From assembly GCA_965116015.1 (NCBI GenBank), contig OZ220477.1:1-64000 (forward strand): a DNA stretch of 64,000 nt, given 5' to 3'. The notes beneath the pieces were generated by a model. That model worked only from the letters and a program-made list of their open reading frames with translations. It made no database searches and was not told the DNA's origin. Shown here piece after piece: positions 1-8,386 of this stretch. The first letter of the stretch is position 1. Every line of letters starts with the position of its first letter. Position numbers and translations under genes: made by a program. The stretch is from S5-327 sp965116015 (lineage in GTDB: Bacteria > Chloroflexota > Dehalococcoidia > Lucifugimonadales > Australimonadaceae).

Positions 1-3000
1 TCCAACTCCCACGCCCGCCCCCACTGCCACCCCCACGCTCACCCCCACCCCCACCCCCGGTCCCACTCCCACCCCCGTCTCTAGGAGCGCGGCCCTCCCC
101 AAGCCAGCCGGGCTCACCGCCACCCCTGGCCCCAGCAGCGTAACCCTCACCTGGACCAACCCCGAGGACACCGATGTCGACTACTACGAATACCGCCAGA
201 AAGTAGGCGGCGCCGCCTACGGCCACTGGATGGAGATCCCCAACTCCCACAACGCCACCACATCCGCCACGATAAGAGGCCTCGCCGCGGGAGTGGAGCA
301 CAAGTTCAAGATCCGGGCGAGGAGCGCCGCCGGCGCGGGCGCCGGCTCGGATGAGGCGTCCGCCACCCCCGCCGCCCCGACCATCACCCTCTTCACAAAA
401 GCGGGCGACAAACAGGTAGAGTTCAGCTGGGAGCTCAGCGGCCCCCTCCCCCCGTCTCCCGCATTCGCCAGCTGGGAATTCTCCACGCGCAGGAAAACCA
501 ACCGTAGGTCCGCATCTCCCTGGGGCGGCTGGGGCGCGCGAACGGAGATCCCCCACGCGATCTCCCTCACCAGAATGCACGTCGTAGGCAACCTGACGAA
601 CGAACACGATCACCAGGCCTCGCTCTCCATAACCCCCCGCTCCCTCGCCAGCGCGCCATCGTCCGGCTCGCAGTCAGGCAACGCAGGATTCTCGAACGAG
701 CCGCAGTTCTTCCCCTCGCTCTACACTGGCGTCAGCGCCCCGGCTGGCGCCCCCGGAGCCCCCTCCGGGCTCAACGTAACAGACCTGGGCGTAAGGAGCC
801 TCACCCTCAGATGGAACTCCCAGTCGGGCGACAAAACCATCACCGGGTGGCAGTACCGCCAGAAGCGGGACGGACGCGCCTACGGCGACTGGATATCCAT
901 GCCTGGACCCATACCCGGCGCCGGCAATGCGGGTCGTACGCCTCGAGAAAGAACGTTCCACGCGATCGGCGGCCTCGCCCCTAGCTCGGACTACGCCTTC
1001 CAGATCCGCGCCGTCAACGCTGCCGGCTACGGCGCCCCATCCGCAGAGGCAACCGCCGCCACCGCCGCAGGCCCGCCCACCCCCACCCCCACCCCCACCC
1101 CCACGTCCACCCCCACGCCCGGCCCCACTCCCACCCCCGCCGCCAGCAACGCGGCTCTCCCCGCCCTGACCGGCTTAACCGCCACCCCGGGCCCCAGCAG
1201 CGTAACCCTGACCTGGACCGACCCCAACGACGACGATGTCGACTACTACGAGTACCAACAGAAAGTAGGCTCCGCCCCCTACAGCTTCTGGATGGAGATC
1301 CCCAACTCCCACAGAAACTCAACATCCGCCGAGATAACCGGGCTCGCCGCGGGCGTGGAGCACAAGTTCAAGATCCGGACGAGAGACTCCGACGGCGCCG
1401 GCGCCGCCTCCGCCGAGGTCGCCGCCACCCCTGCCGCTCCCACCATAACCCTCTTCGCAACCGCCTATGACGCAAGAGTAGATCTCCGCTGGGAGCTCAG
1501 CGGCCCCCTTCCCCCTTCCCCTGCATTCACCAGCTGGGAAGTCTCCACCCGCAGCAAAACCAGCGCTTCCTTCTCCGCTAGCTGGGGCGCCTGGACCGCG
1601 CGAACGGCGATCTCCCGCGCAACCGCCGCCACCCGAGCACACACCGTGACCGGCCTCACTAACCGACGCGACCACCAGGCCTCGATCTCGATAACACCCC
1701 GATCCCACGCCAGCGCCCCGTCGTCCGGCTCGCAGTCAGGCAATGCAGGATTCTCGACCGAACCCACGTTCTACGTCACGGAAACCAGCAGCGTCGCCCC
1801 GACGGGGACCCCTGCCGCTCCCACCGGTTTCACCACAAGGAATGTGCAATATGCGGAAGCAACCCTCGAGTGGGACCGCGTCGACGCCGGCGACTCCCCC
1901 GACCACACCGTAACCCACTTTCAGTATCGCCAGAAGCGAGGCGGACGAGCCTACGGAGCTTGGGCAACCATCCCCGGCTCCAGCATAACAACAGAAGTCC
2001 ACACGATCACCGGCCTCGCCCCCGACTCGGCGTACGCCTTCCAGATCCGCGCCGTCAACGCGGCCGGCTACAGCCCCCCATCCGCAGAACAGACCATTAC
2101 CACCACCTCAGCCCCGCCCACCCCCACCCCAACTCCCACCCCAACCCTAACCCCCACGCCTGGCCCAACGCCCACCCCCGCTCCCAGCAACGCGGCCCTC
2201 CCCACCCCGGCAAGCCTCGCCGCCACCCCGGGCCCCAGCAGCGTAACCCTCACCTGGACCAACCCCAACGACGACGATGTCGAATACTACGAGTACCAGC
2301 AGAAAGTAGGAACCGCTCCCTACGGCTTCTGGATGGAGATCCCGAACTCCCACAAGGACACGACGAGCGCCGCGATAACCGGGCTTGCCGCGGGAGTGGA
2401 GCACAAGTTCAAGATCCGGGCGAGGGACTCCGCCGGCGCGGGGGCCGCCTCCGCAGAGGCGTCGGCGACCCCTGCCGCGCCGACCATCACCCTCTTCGCA
2501 AAAGCAGGCAATGAGAGAGTAGACCTCCTCTGGGAGCTCAGCGGCCCCCTGCCCTCATCCCCCGCATTCACCAGCTGGGAAGTCTCCACCCGCCGCCTGA
2601 ACGACAAAGATAAGTGGCTTAGCTGGACCACGCGAACGGCGATCGACGGCGCGACCGCCGCCACCCGCAGCTACATCCTTACCGGCCTCGACAACGAATA
2701 CGACTACCAGGCCTCGCTCTCCATAACCCCCCGATCCCTTGCCAGCGCGCCGGGGTCGGGCGTTCGGTCCAGCAAAGCGGGATTCTCGAACGAGCCTGAT
2801 TTCTACCCCTCCGACTTCCCGGAGGATGTGGCCCCGGCGGAGACCCCTGCCGCTCCCACCGGCTTCACCGTAGGGAAAGCGGGCGAAACAAGCGCAGACC
2901 TCGCTTGGGATCGCGTCGATGAGGGCCCCTCCGCCGACGAGAGCGTAACCCACTGGCAGTACCGCCAGAAGCGCGGCGGACGAACCTACGGAGACTGGAC

Positions 3001-4444
3001 AACCATCTCCGGCTCCGAAACAGCAACAGCGGCCCACACTGTTACTGGCCTCGTCTTCACCTCCGACACGCAGTACACATTCCAGCTCCGGGCCGTCAAC
3101 GCCGCCGGCTACGGCGCCGCATCCGCAGAGCGAACCACCGAGTCCCCTCCCGCCGCCCCAACGGGACTCGCCGCCGCCGCGGGCGACGCGCAAGTAACGC
3201 TCACCTGGACCGACCCCAACGACGCCTCGATCACCGGCTACCAATTCCGTCAGCAGAAAGGCAGCGACGCCTGGAGCGACTGGGCCGACATCGACCCCTC
3301 CGACGCAACCACCGTTATGCACGTCGTAACCGGCCTCGAGAACGGCGCCAGCTACCGCTTCCAGATCCGCGCCGTCAACCCGGGAGGCGAGAGCGACCAG
3401 TCACAATCAGCCTCGGCCACTCCCAATCCCCCCACGCCCACCCCCACGCCCACGGCCACCCCCACCGTCACTCCCACGCCCACAGCCACGGCCACGGCCA
3501 CGCCCACCGGCGCCCCCACGCCCACGGCCACGGCCACGGCAACGCCCACGGCCACCCCTACGGCCACGCCCACCGGCGCCCCCACGGCAACGCCCACGGC
3601 CACGCCCACCGGCGCCCCTACGGCCACCCCAACCCCCACCCCCACTCTGGCGCCCGGAACGACCCCTGCTCCCACGGCAACCCCCACCCCCACAGCCACG
3701 GCCACGGCCACGAACACCCCCACCCCCTCGACTCCCCCGACCAACACCCCCACGCCAACGGCAACCCCCACAGTCCCCCCCACTCCCACACCCGACGGGA
3801 GCGTCGGCGTCGGCGGTTCGACCATCACCCGCCGCGCCGCCCCCACCCCCACCCCAAGGCCGGCGCTCCCGCCCACTCCCCCGCCCCCGCCGACGGCCAC
3901 TCCCGCTCCCACCATGATGCCGACGGCGATCCCCACCGTAGCCCCGCGCCCAACGGCGATCCCCACCGTAGCCCCGCGCCCAACGGCGATCCCCACCGTA
4001 GCCCCGCGCCCAACGGCGATCCCCACCGTAGCCCCGCGTCCAACGGCGATCCCCACCGTAGCCCCGCGTCCAACGGCGATCCCCACCGTAGCCCCGCGCC
4101 CAACGGCGACCCCAGCCCCGCGCCCGACGGCCACCCCAACCCCAGCGCCAACGGCAACTCCAACCCCGATGCCGACGGCAACCTCCGCCCCGCGCCCGAC
4201 GGCGACGGCCACCCCGCGCCCAGCCCCAACAGCGACTCCCACCCCAACCCCGACGCCCGCGCCGACCGCGACGCCCACCTCCAGACCAGCGCCCACCCCA
4301 ACCCTCACCCCCATCCCTGAAGACGACTCCGGCGGATTCTCCGCCGCCGTCCTTCTGGCTCTCGGAGGCCTCGCAGTGATCCTCATTGCTGCTGGCGGCT
4401 ACGGCTACTACATCTACCGGCAGAGGCAACCTAGGCGCAGCTAG
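1..4444 (+). CDS. FN3/Thr-Pro-rich surface protein, 5' partial (family gene 1)
   Basis: The reading frame is open from base 2, so the gene begins outside the window; about 1480 residues are visible. It encodes three FN3 triplets (about 112-1060, 1170-2105 and 2205-3140), each followed by a Thr-Pro linker except the last, which runs into a tenth FN3 unit (about 3150-3420). Typical FN3 strings are seen, such as VTLTWTNPND and YEYQQKVG. A Thr-Pro stalk, the conserved motif DGSVGVGGSTITRRAA (from 3794), a second stalk with six 30-bp tandem repeats, and one membrane helix (LLALGGLAVILIAAGGYGYYIY) with tail RQRQPRRS complete it. No LPXTG signal is present. Role inferred: outward-facing envelope protein, perhaps an adhesin. 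Its promoter lies outside the window. Confidence 0.85.
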   Translation, partial: PTPTPAPTATPTLTPTPTPGPTPTPVSRSAALPKPAGLTATPGPSSVTLTWTNPEDTDVDYYEYRQKVGGAAYGHWMEIPNSHNATTSATIRGLAAGVEHKFKIRARSAAGAGAGSDEASATPAAPTITLFTKAGDKQVEFSWELSGPLPPSPAFASWEFSTRRKTNRRSASPWGGWGARTEIPHAISLTRMHVVGNLTNEHDHQASLSITPRSLASAPSSGSQSGNAGFSNEPQFFPSLYTGVSAPAGAPGAPSGLNVTDLGVRSLTLRWNSQSGDKTITGWQYRQKRDGRAYGDWISMPGPIPGAGNAGRTPRERTFHAIGGLAPSSDYAFQIRAVNAAGYGAPSAEATAATAAGPPTPTPTPTPTSTPTPGPTPTPAASNAALPALTGLTATPGPSSVTLTWTDPNDDDVDYYEYQQKVGSAPYSFWMEIPNSHRNSTSAEITGLAAGVEHKFKIRTRDSDGAGAASAEVAATPAAPTITLFATAYDARVDLRWELSGPLPPSPAFTSWEVSTRSKTSASFSASWGAWTARTAISRATAATRAHTVTGLTNRRDHQASISITPRSHASAPSSGSQSGNAGFSTEPTFYVTETSSVAPTGTPAAPTGFTTRNVQYAEATLEWDRVDAGDSPDHTVTHFQYRQKRGGRAYGAWATIPGSSITTEVHTITGLAPDSAYAFQIRAVNAAGYSPPSAEQTITTTSAPPTPTPTPTPTLTPTPGPTPTPAPSNAALPTPASLAATPGPSSVTLTWTNPNDDDVEYYEYQQKVGTAPYGFWMEIPNSHKDTTSAAITGLAAGVEHKFKIRARDSAGAGAASAEASATPAAPTITLFAKAGNERVDLLWELSGPLPSSPAFTSWEVSTRRLNDKDKWLSWTTRTAIDGATAATRSYILTGLDNEYDYQASLSITPRSLASAPGSGVRSSKAGFSNEPDFYPSDFPEDVAPAETPAAPTGFTVGKAGETSADLAWDRVDEGPSADESVTHWQYRQKRGGRTYGDWTTISGSETATAAHTVTGLVFTSDTQYTFQLRAVNAAGYGAASAERTTESPPAAPTGLAAAAGDAQVTLTWTDPNDASITGYQFRQQKGSDAWSDWADIDPSDATTVMHVVTGLENGASYRFQIRAVNPGGESDQSQSASATPNPPTPTPTPTATPTVTPTPTATATATPTGAPTPTATATATPTATPTATPTGAPTATPTATPTGAPTATPTPTPTLAPGTTPAPTATPTPTATATATNTPTPSTPPTNTPTPTATPTVPPTPTPDGSVGVGGSTITRRAAPTPTPRPALPPTPPPPPTATPAPTMMPTAIPTVAPRPTAIPTVAPRPTAIPTVAPRPTAIPTVAPRPTAIPTVAPRPTAIPTVAPRPTATPAPRPTATPTPAPTATPTPMPTATSAPRPTATATPRPAPTATPTPTPTPAPTATPTSRPAPTPTLTPIPEDDSGGFSAAVLLALGGLAVILIAAGGYGYYIYRQRQPRRS
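3921..4110 (+). repeat. 30-bp tandem repeat, six copies, in stalk of gene 1
   Basis: A 30-bp unit encoding PTAIPTVAPR is repeated six times with only one or two base differences between copies. The unit is a multiple of three, so copy-number change would keep the frame and only alter stalk length. Confidence 0.9.
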
Positions 4445-4481
4445 ACCCCGCCGCCTAAGCAAACCCCTCTAGTCGGCAAGC

Positions 4482-4515
4482 CCCTGGGAGGAGCGCCCCC
4501 CCGCTCCTCCCAGGG
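4482..4515 (+). terminator. GC-rich hairpin after gene 1
   Basis: A perfect 14-bp stem (CCCTGGGAGGAGCG pairing with CGCTCCTCCCAGGG) with a 6-nt C-rich loop lies 38 nt after the stop codon. The tail (ACTCTTCTCG) is only weakly T-rich. The same kind of hairpin follows most genes of the family, which supports termination or transcript protection. Confidence 0.65.
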
Positions 4516-4560
4516 ACTCTTCTCGTCCCCAACCCTATCTCCCCCGCGCAACGCGCAACC

Positions 4561-4612
4561 CTACCGGGCAGGGTAGGGGAGCGCCCGTCGAACTCCCGCA
4601 TTCCCCGCGCAA
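4561..4612. repeat. Intergenic G-rich repeat, copy a
   Basis: Contains the shared core GGCAGGGTAGGGGAGCGC (here GGGCAGGGTAGGGGAGCGC), followed by CGTCGAACTC and a CCCGCAT-type end. Related copies are at 8171-8222, 34761-34821 and 53871-53925, with weaker copies at 41041-41086, 41111-41155 and 41812-41862. All are intergenic or at gene ends. Function unknown. Confidence 0.6.
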
Positions 4613-4652
4613 GCGGAAAACCTCCCTCCACTACAAGCGCGGATCGCGCACG

Positions 4653-4715
4653 GAAATCCGTCCCGAAATGCCCCTGTTGCCCCTTGACAAGGGGGGGGGG
4701 GGGGGGGTGGATAAT
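4653..4715 (+). promoter_or_regulatory. Poly-G-spacer promoter of gene 2, predicted phase-variable
   Basis: The -35 box TTGACA (4684-4689) and -10 box GATAAT (4710-4715) are separated by 20 nt, of which 17 are an unbroken G run (4691-4707). A GAAAT direct repeat, with copies starting at 4653 and 4665 (12 apart), lies upstream; its second copy starts 19 nt before the -35. The 20-nt spacer is longer than the usual 17, so loss of G residues should strengthen the promoter. Confidence 0.8.
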
Positions 4716-4776
4716 CAGCCGCAGCCACATCCGGCGCGCAGCCCGCAACGCGCTTCGCTTGAGGGGATGACAACAG

Positions 4777-7700
4777 ATGAAATCACTGATCGCCCGCTAC
4801 CACGGAAACCGCGCCCTCTCCTGGATCATCCCCCTCGCCGCCGCCCTCCTCGGCGCCCTCGTCCTCGCGACGACTATCCTCTCCCCCAGCCCCGCCGGCG
4901 CATCCATCCTCGACCCCCTCGCCAATCAGGCCGCCACCCCCGCCGCCCCGACAGGCTTCTCCGCCACAGCAGGCCAAAGCCGCGCGAACCTCTCCTGGAC
5001 GAACCCCAACAACAGCGCCATCGACTACTACGAGTACCAGCAGAAAGTAGGAGCCGGCAGCTACGGCGCCTGGGCCGAGATCCCCAACTCCCACAGCGGC
5101 ACAACATCCGCCAGGGTAACCGGCCTCGCCGCCGGAGTCGCCCACGCCTTCAAGATACGCGCAAGGAGCTCCGCCGGCGCCGGCCCCGCCTCCGCAGAGA
5201 AAACCGCAACCCCCACCGCCCCGTCGCTAAGGCTCTTCGTAACCGCAGGCAACGGACAAGTAACGCTCAACTGGGAGCTCTCCGGCCCCTTCGCAGTGAT
5301 TTCGACGTGGAAAACATGGGAGTACGACACCCTGGATAAGAGTGTTGGTTCATGGAGCGACCTGGTGGAGATATGCGCACAGGTTTCGAGGGGTGACTGC
5401 CCCGGCGTCAGAACGCATACGGTATCCGGCCTCAAGAACGGGCAAGAGTACCAAGCCGAAGTCTCCTTGACCCCCTCCAACCTCGTCAGCGGGCTTGGAG
5501 GTTTCGGGGGGTATTCAAACGCACCTGCCTTCACCCCCTCGGCTACGTCGCCCGTCCCATCGGGAACCCCTGCCGCCCCCGCCGGCTTCGCCGCCGCCGC
5601 CGGCAACGGCAGGGCAACCCTCAGCTGGACCGACCCGGGCGACGAAACCATCGAGAACTGGCAGTACCGCAGCAAGCGCGGCGGACGCACCTACGGAGAT
5701 TGGACAGACATCCCCAGCTCCGACAAAGACACCACCACCTACGCAGTTGCCGCCCTCGCCAACGGAACGGCGTACGCCTTCCAGGTCCGCGCCGTCAACG
5801 GCGCCGGCTACGGAGCCGCCCCCACAGCCCAGACCGCCACCCCAGCTGTTCAGGCCACTCCCACGCCCACCCACACCCCAACCCCCGCTCCCACGCCCAC
5901 CCACACCCCAACCCCGCCGCCCACGGCCACTCCCACCCCAACCCACACGCACACCCCCACCCCCACTCACACCAACACCCCCACTCCCACTCCCACGCAC
6001 ACCCCGACGCCCGAGCCCACAGCCACGCACACGCCCACGCACACGCCAACCCCGCCGCCCACGGCCACGCACACGCCCACCCACACGCCAACCCCGCCGC
6101 CCACGGCCACTCCCACCCCAACCCACACGCCAACCCCGCCGCCCACGGCCACTCCCACCCCAACCCACACGCCAACCCCGCCGCCCACGGCCACTCCCAC
6201 CCCAACCCACACCCCAACCCCGCCGCCCGATCCCACAGCCACGCACACGCCCACGCACACCCCGACGCCCGATCCCACAGCCACCAACACCCCCACGCAC
6301 ACCCCCACTCCCACCAACACCCCCACGCACACCCCCACTCCCACCGACACCCCGACGCCCGATCCCACGGCCACCAACACCCCCACGCCCGATCCCACAG
6401 CCACGCACACCCCCACGCACACCCCCACTCCCACCGACACCCCCACGCCCGATCCCACAGCCACCAACACCCCCACGCCCGATCCCACAGCCACGCACAC
6501 CCCCACGCACACCCCCACTCCCACCGACACCCCCACGCCCGATCCCACAGCCACGAACACGCCCACGCACACCCCTACGCCCGAGCCCACAGCCACGAAC
6601 ACGCCCACCCACACCCCCACGCACACCCCCACTCCCACTAACACCCCCACGCATACCCCCACCCCCACTCCCACCCTCGCTCCCAAACCCGCCGCCCCAA
6701 CCGGACTCACCGCCACGGAGGGCAACACCCAGGTAACTCTCGCCTGGACCAACCCCAACAACCCAACAATCACCGGCTACCAACTCCGCCAGAAGAAAGG
6801 CAGCACCGCCTGGACCGCCTGGACCGACATCGACCCCTCCGACGCAACCACCATCACGCACACCGTAACCGGCCTGGAAAACGGCGCGAACTACCGATTC
6901 CGCATCCGCGCCGTCAACTCAGGGGGCGATGGCGTCCAATCGAAAGTCGTCACCGCCACCCCCGATGCCGGCGCGCCCACGGCCACTCCCACCCCAACTC
7001 CCACAAACACGCCCACGCCCACCAACACCCCTACGCCCGCGCCGCCGACGGCCACACCAACGCCCACCGACACCCCCACGCCAACGCACACGCCGACGGC
7101 CACCCCAACGCCCACCGACACCCCCACGCCAACGCACACGCCGACGGCCACCCCAACGCCCACCGACACCCCCATCCCCGCGCCGCCAACGGCTACCCCA
7201 ACGCCCACCGACACCCCCACCCCCACGAATACCCCTACTCCCGCCCCGCCCACAGCAACGCCCACGAACACCCCTACCCCTACGCCAACGCACACGCCGA
7301 CGCTCACCCCAACGGCGACCCCAACGCCAACCCCCGACGGGAGCATCCGCGTCCAGGGCAAGACCATCACCCGCCGCGCCACTCCCACTCCCACCCCTAG
7401 GCCAGCGCTCCCGCCCACGCCCCCGCCGGCGCCAACCGCGACGCCAACCCCAGCGCTCACCCTCGCGCCTACCGTAGCGCCGCCCCCGCGACCCACCGCG
7501 ACCCCTCCCCCGACATCCAGACCGGCACGCTCCATCACCCCGCCCCCGCGCCCCACCGCCACCCCGCCCCCGCGCCCCACCGCCACCCCAGCCCCGCGCC
7601 CCACCGCCACCCCAGCCCCGCGCCCCACCGCCACCCCAGTCCCGCGCCCCACCGCCACCCCTATCCCGATGCCCACGGCCACTCCAACCCCGCGCCCCGC

Positions 7701-7947
7701 CGCAACCCCCACGCCGATGCCCGCGGCCACTCCAACCCCGCGCCCCACGGCCACTCCAACCCCGATGCCCACGGCGACCCCAACCCCCACGCCCACCCCC
7801 AGACCATCGCCGACCCCAACCCTCGCCCCGACTCCTGAAGCAGGCGGAGGCATATTCTCCGGTGCCGCCGTACCGTTGGCCGTCGGAGGCATCGCAGTAG
7901 CGCTCATCGCTGCTAGCGGCGCCGGCGTCTACCTCTACCGCCGCTAG
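4777..7947 (+). CDS. FN3/Thr-Pro-rich surface protein (family gene 2)
   Basis: 1056 residues. The start at 4777 follows GAGGGG (4761-4766) and gives the family N-terminus MKSLIARYHGNR with a hydrophobic signal segment (about 16-36) and an Ala-Gly-Ala-Ser cleavage-like site. Three FN3-type units occupy about residues 50-355. A His/Asn-containing Thr-Pro stalk (about 360-640) follows, then one FN3 unit (about 640-730), a second stalk, the motif DGSIRVQGKTITRRAT (from 7336), a Pro/Arg/Thr stalk and the C-terminal helix (VPLAVGGIAVALIAAS) ending YLYRR. Predicted surface-anchored. Stalk Thr residues could be glycosylated, but the sequence cannot show that. Confidence 0.85.
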   Translation: MKSLIARYHGNRALSWIIPLAAALLGALVLATTILSPSPAGASILDPLANQAATPAAPTGFSATAGQSRANLSWTNPNNSAIDYYEYQQKVGAGSYGAWAEIPNSHSGTTSARVTGLAAGVAHAFKIRARSSAGAGPASAEKTATPTAPSLRLFVTAGNGQVTLNWELSGPFAVISTWKTWEYDTLDKSVGSWSDLVEICAQVSRGDCPGVRTHTVSGLKNGQEYQAEVSLTPSNLVSGLGGFGGYSNAPAFTPSATSPVPSGTPAAPAGFAAAAGNGRATLSWTDPGDETIENWQYRSKRGGRTYGDWTDIPSSDKDTTTYAVAALANGTAYAFQVRAVNGAGYGAAPTAQTATPAVQATPTPTHTPTPAPTPTHTPTPPPTATPTPTHTHTPTPTHTNTPTPTPTHTPTPEPTATHTPTHTPTPPPTATHTPTHTPTPPPTATPTPTHTPTPPPTATPTPTHTPTPPPTATPTPTHTPTPPPDPTATHTPTHTPTPDPTATNTPTHTPTPTNTPTHTPTPTDTPTPDPTATNTPTPDPTATHTPTHTPTPTDTPTPDPTATNTPTPDPTATHTPTHTPTPTDTPTPDPTATNTPTHTPTPEPTATNTPTHTPTHTPTPTNTPTHTPTPTPTLAPKPAAPTGLTATEGNTQVTLAWTNPNNPTITGYQLRQKKGSTAWTAWTDIDPSDATTITHTVTGLENGANYRFRIRAVNSGGDGVQSKVVTATPDAGAPTATPTPTPTNTPTPTNTPTPAPPTATPTPTDTPTPTHTPTATPTPTDTPTPTHTPTATPTPTDTPIPAPPTATPTPTDTPTPTNTPTPAPPTATPTNTPTPTPTHTPTLTPTATPTPTPDGSIRVQGKTITRRATPTPTPRPALPPTPPPAPTATPTPALTLAPTVAPPPRPTATPPPTSRPARSITPPPRPTATPPPRPTATPAPRPTATPAPRPTATPVPRPTATPIPMPTATPTPRPAATPTPMPAATPTPRPTATPTPMPTATPTPTPTPRPSPTPTLAPTPEAGGGIFSGAAVPLAVGGIAVALIAASGAGVYLYRR

Positions 7948-7992
7948 CCAGCAAGCTAACCCCCGCCGTCCAGGCGAACCCCGCTAGCCGGC

Positions 7993-8031
7993 GACTCCCG
8001 GGAGGAGCATCCCCGCTCCTCCCGGGGAGTC
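7993..8031 (+). terminator. GC-rich hairpin after gene 2
   Basis: A 16-bp stem with one bulged G (GACTCCCGGGAGGAGC pairing with GCTCCTCCCGGGGAGTC) and a 6-nt loop, 46 nt after the stop codon. No clear T tract follows. Confidence 0.6.
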
Positions 8032-8170
8032 CCCGCACAAGCGAAACCCCATGGCCTGCTGTGTCCTACGCCCGACAGGTGGCAAGGGAGTCCCCGCACA
8101 AGCGAAACCCCATGTCTTACCGCGCACAGGCCTGAAACGCTCGCCCCATCCTCCCTGCGCAGGCGCAACC

Positions 8171-8222
8171 ACCCGCCTGGCAGGGTAGGGGAGCGCTCGC
8201 CGAACTCCCCGCATCCCCGCGC
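8171..8222. repeat. Intergenic G-rich repeat, copy b
   Basis: Contains TGGCAGGGTAGGGGAGCGC then TCGCCGAACTC, closely matching the copies at 4561, 34761 and 53871. Confidence 0.6.
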
Positions 8223-8260
8223 CAGCGCGAAACTCCCTACTAAAGCGCGAATCGCGCACT

Positions 8261-8324
8261 GAAAATCCGCCCCGAAAACGCCTAGCTGCCCTCTTGACAA
8301 GGGGGGGGGGGGGGGGTGGATAAT
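8261..8324 (+). promoter_or_regulatory. Poly-G-spacer promoter of gene 3, predicted phase-variable
   Basis: TTGACA (8294-8299), spacer of 19 nt containing 16 consecutive G (8301-8316), then GATAAT (8319-8324). The upstream direct repeat is degenerate (GAAAA copies at 8261 and 8274). The second copy starts 20 nt before the -35. Confidence 0.8.
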
Positions 8325-8386
8325 CAGCGGCAAGGGCCTCCTGCAGCGCTGCGCGCAGTGCGCTCCTTTGAGGGGTGACAAACAAG

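Larger units (their letters stand above)
4445..4776. other. Intergenic region between genes 1 and 2
   Basis: It holds, in order, the hairpin at 4482-4515, a copy of the intergenic GGGTAGGGG repeat (4561-4612), the GAAAT direct repeat, the poly-G promoter and a leader of about 55 nt. No gene is seen. Confidence 0.8.
7948..8386. other. Intergenic region between genes 2 and 3
   Basis: It holds a terminator-like hairpin (7993-8031), a direct repeat of about 28 bp (8024-8053 and 8087-8114, 63 bp apart), a copy of the G-rich intergenic repeat, the GAAAA direct repeat, the poly-G promoter and the leader of gene 3. No gene is seen. Confidence 0.75.

Noticed and set aside
4380..4444. Sortase (LPXTG) anchoring of the family proteins
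   Set aside because: No LPXTG-like motif precedes the C-terminal helix in any complete member; the end is a hydrophobic helix with a short basic tail.
4691..4707. Poly-G runs as sequencing or assembly artefacts
   Set aside because: Each run lies at the same place between a conserved -35 and a conserved -10, inside a conserved intergenic context. An artefact would not be so placed 10 times. Exact lengths may still be off by one or two bases.
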